A stretch of DNA of 5,480 bases from positions 1 through 5,480 of the forward strand of contig QKIM01000662.1 of the NCBI GenBank assembly GCA_003249585.1, written 5' to 3'. Both the position numbers and the translations under genes were made by a program. The stretch's first letter is position 1; each line of letters begins with the position of its first letter. The stretch is from Deltaproteobacteria bacterium. GTDB lineage: Bacteria; Myxococcota_A; Polyangia; HGW-17. Below the pieces are notes generated by a model that made no database searches, was not told the DNA's origin, and saw only the letters and a program-made list of their open reading frames with translations. This document shows, in pieces, positions 4,231 through 5,480 of the stretch.

Positions 4231-5480
4231 CTACTGGCAGGTACCGAACTCATAGTTGAAGCTCTGCACACAGGACCCGGTGGCACACTCGTCGGTGGAG
4301 CCGAGGGTGCATACCTGGAGGCAGACGGTGGCGGTAGCGCCAGAGGGGCGGCGGCAGGTCCCGCCGGCCACACACTCGGTGGAGTCGGTGCAGCTGTCGC
4401 CGATGGCGACGGTGCCCTCGACGGCGCACTCGAAGGACGTGTTGCCCTGGCTCATGAGAACGTAGCAATGCTCCGTGGCGACGGTGCAGCCCGTGTCGGC
4501 TATGGGGTCGCAGGTGAAGCAGATGGGGTCGCTTGCGCACTCGGGATCTTCGCAGTCCGTGAGCCCGTCGGCGTCGTCATCCCAGTTGTTGTCGCAGATC
4601 TCGCCACCCGTGCAGACGGGGTCGGCGGCGCAGTCGTCGTCTTCGCAGTCCACGAGGCCGTCACCGTCATTATCCATGAAGTCGTCGCAGATCTCAGGCT
4701 CGACGATCATGCAGGCGATGTTGTCGAAGCAGTCGTCGTCTTCGCAGTCCACAAGGCCGTCGCCGTCATCGTCCATCTGGTTGGTGCAGTTCTCGCTGCC
4801 GGTCTGGCAGGCGGGGGAGTCAAAACAGTCGACGTCCTCGCAGTCTACAAAACCGTCAAGGTCATTATCGATGCCGTCGTTGCAGATCTCAGTTTCGACG
4901 AGGCAGGTGGGATCCGCGATGCAGTCGTCGTCCTCACAGTCGTAGAGGCCGTCGGCATCGTTGTCCAGTCCGTCGTTACAGATCTCGGGGAGAGGGGGGT
5001 TGCAGCTCTGATGGGACAGGCAGTCCTGATCTTCGCAATCGGTATAGCCGTCACCGTCATCATCCTCACCGTTGTCGCAAATCTCCTGGAAATCACACTC
5101 GGTGGCGCAGTCAGTGTCGTCACAGTCGGCGAAGCCGTCGCCATCGTCGTCCTGCCCGTTGTCGCAGATCTCCACGACGATACAGGCAGCGACTCCGTAG
5201 CAGTCGGAGTCGGCACAGTCGATCTTGCCGTCACCATCGTCGTCGAGGCCATTGTCACAGATCTCGGCCGCGGTGGTGTTGCAGGCCTGGTGATTGAAGC
5301 AGTCCTGATCATCGCAGTCCACGTATCCGTCCTCATCATCGTCAATGCTGTTGTCGCAGATCTCGCTGTACTCGCACTCGCTGGCGCAGTCATTGTCGTT
5401 GCAGTCCACAAAGCCGTCGCCGTCGTCATCGAGGCCGTTGTTGCACACCTCAGTGGTGCCGTTGGAGGAGGAATCGTCGT
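4231..5480 (-). CDS. C-terminal part of an exported-type protein with acidic four-Cys repeats (5' end beyond right edge)
   Basis: The frame is open from the right edge to TAG at 4231, giving 415 visible residues. The first visible residues are a polar D-D-S-S-S-N-G-T-T stretch. This resembles the spacer after the lipid-anchored Cys of the hydrolase at 376-1572, so the true start may lie only a little beyond the window. Ten tandem Asp/Cys repeats fill positions 5451-4519. Each contains D-D-D-G-D-G or a variant, probably a calcium loop, and four cysteines. They resemble the acidic metal-binding motifs of MopE-like and other deltaproteobacterial surface proteins. The last 95 residues or so carry 12 more cysteines and end G-T-C-Q, as in other large Cys-rich exported proteins of this group. 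The GTG at 5448 falls inside the first repeat (Val of E-V-C) and is not the start. No enzymatic domain is visible; a structural, adhesive or metal-binding surface role is inferred. Confidence 0.85.
   Translation of the reverse strand, partial: DDSSSNGTTEVCNNGLDDDGDGFVDCNDNDCASECEYSEICDNSIDDDEDGYVDCDDQDCFNHQACNTTAAEICDNGLDDDGDGKIDCADSDCYGVAACIVVEICDNGQDDDGDGFADCDDTDCATECDFQEICDNGEDDDGDGYTDCEDQDCLSHQSCNPPLPEICNDGLDNDADGLYDCEDDDCIADPTCLVETEICNDGIDNDLDGFVDCEDVDCFDSPACQTGSENCTNQMDDDGDGLVDCEDDDCFDNIACMIVEPEICDDFMDNDGDGLVDCEDDDCAADPVCTGGEICDNNWDDDADGLTDCEDPECASDPICFTCDPIADTGCTVATEHCYVLMSQGNTSFECAVEGTVAIGDSCTDSTECVAGGTCRRPSGATATVCLQVCTLGSTDECATGSCVQSFNYEFGTCQ
4519..5451 (-). repeat. Array of ten protein repeats, about 29-33 codons each
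   Basis: Units begin with E-[IV]-C (E-N-C in unit 8) near 5451, 5364, 5265, 5172, 5085, 4986, 4890, 4794, 4695 and 4602. The consensus is E-I-C-D-N-G-x-D-D-D-G-D-G-x-x-D-C, then x-D-x-D-C and a variable tail with a fourth Cys, usually spaced C-x13-C-x4-C-x5-C. Units 1 and 4 end with a shorter C-A-[ST]-E-C tail. Unit lengths are 29, 33, 31, 29, 33, 32, 32, 33, 31 and about 28 residues. DNA identity between units is patchy, but 23 bases are identical at 4631-4653 and 4730-4752. Confidence 0.92.

Noticed and set aside
4475..4945. Ser/Gln-rich repetitive open frame on the plus strand
   Set aside because: The apparent Q-S-S-S-S-Q-S repeats are the antisense reading of the Asp/Cys codon repeats, not an independent protein.
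4519..5451. Regular repeats of about 90-99 bases considered as a CRISPR-like or satellite array
   Set aside because: The repeats stay in one open frame, vary mostly at third positions and encode a conserved Asp/Cys motif, so they are protein repeats.

Overview
All five genes in this window lie on the minus strand and read from right to left. The DNA looks GC-rich and the frames use mostly G/C third positions. Two proteins carry acidic four-cysteine repeats of the type E-[IV]-C-D-N-G-x-D-D-D-G-D-G-x-x-D-C. One of them joins a lipoprotein signal to a serine/glycine/asparagine spacer rich in N-V-N-N. This combination is typical of large-genome Myxococcota and related former Deltaproteobacteria, so that lineage is my best guess. 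It is an inference; no rRNA or other marker is present.

Layout in order of transcription: (1) 5480-4231, the 3' end of a large exported-type protein with ten tandem Asp/Cys-rich, probably calcium-binding repeats and a cysteine-rich C-terminus; its start lies beyond the right edge. (2) 4230-4073, a 158-base spacer with two strong back-to-back hairpins, a 10-base direct repeat and a longer-loop inverted repeat. (3) 4072-3581, a rubrerythrin/ferritin-like diiron protein without a rubredoxin domain. (4) 3488-1674, a full-length RecQ DNA helicase with helicase, zinc/RQC and HRDC regions. (5) 1572-376, a lipoprotein glycoside hydrolase resembling family GH5, with its own candidate promoter and a strong ribosome binding site. 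(6) 372-1, the first 124 residues of a protein that looks like the N-terminal beta-sandwich domain of a purple acid phosphatase-like metallophosphoesterase, starting three bases after the hydrolase stop codon.

Functionally, the hydrolase and phosphoesterase probably form a translationally coupled pair. The hydrolase shares its acidic four-Cys module with the repeat protein at the far end of the window, so both seem to belong to the cell's surface or secreted set. RecQ and the diiron protein are housekeeping or stress genes lying between them; nothing visible ties them mechanistically to the surface genes.

I found no tRNA, rRNA, CRISPR array, insertion sequence, integrase or attachment site, and no gene-free stretch over 300 bases. 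I see no convincing new biological system. The points most worth a second look are the higher-order structure of the repeat array, the shared module in the hydrolase, the hydrolase's unusual active-site strand, and the hairpin-rich leader of the diiron protein gene.
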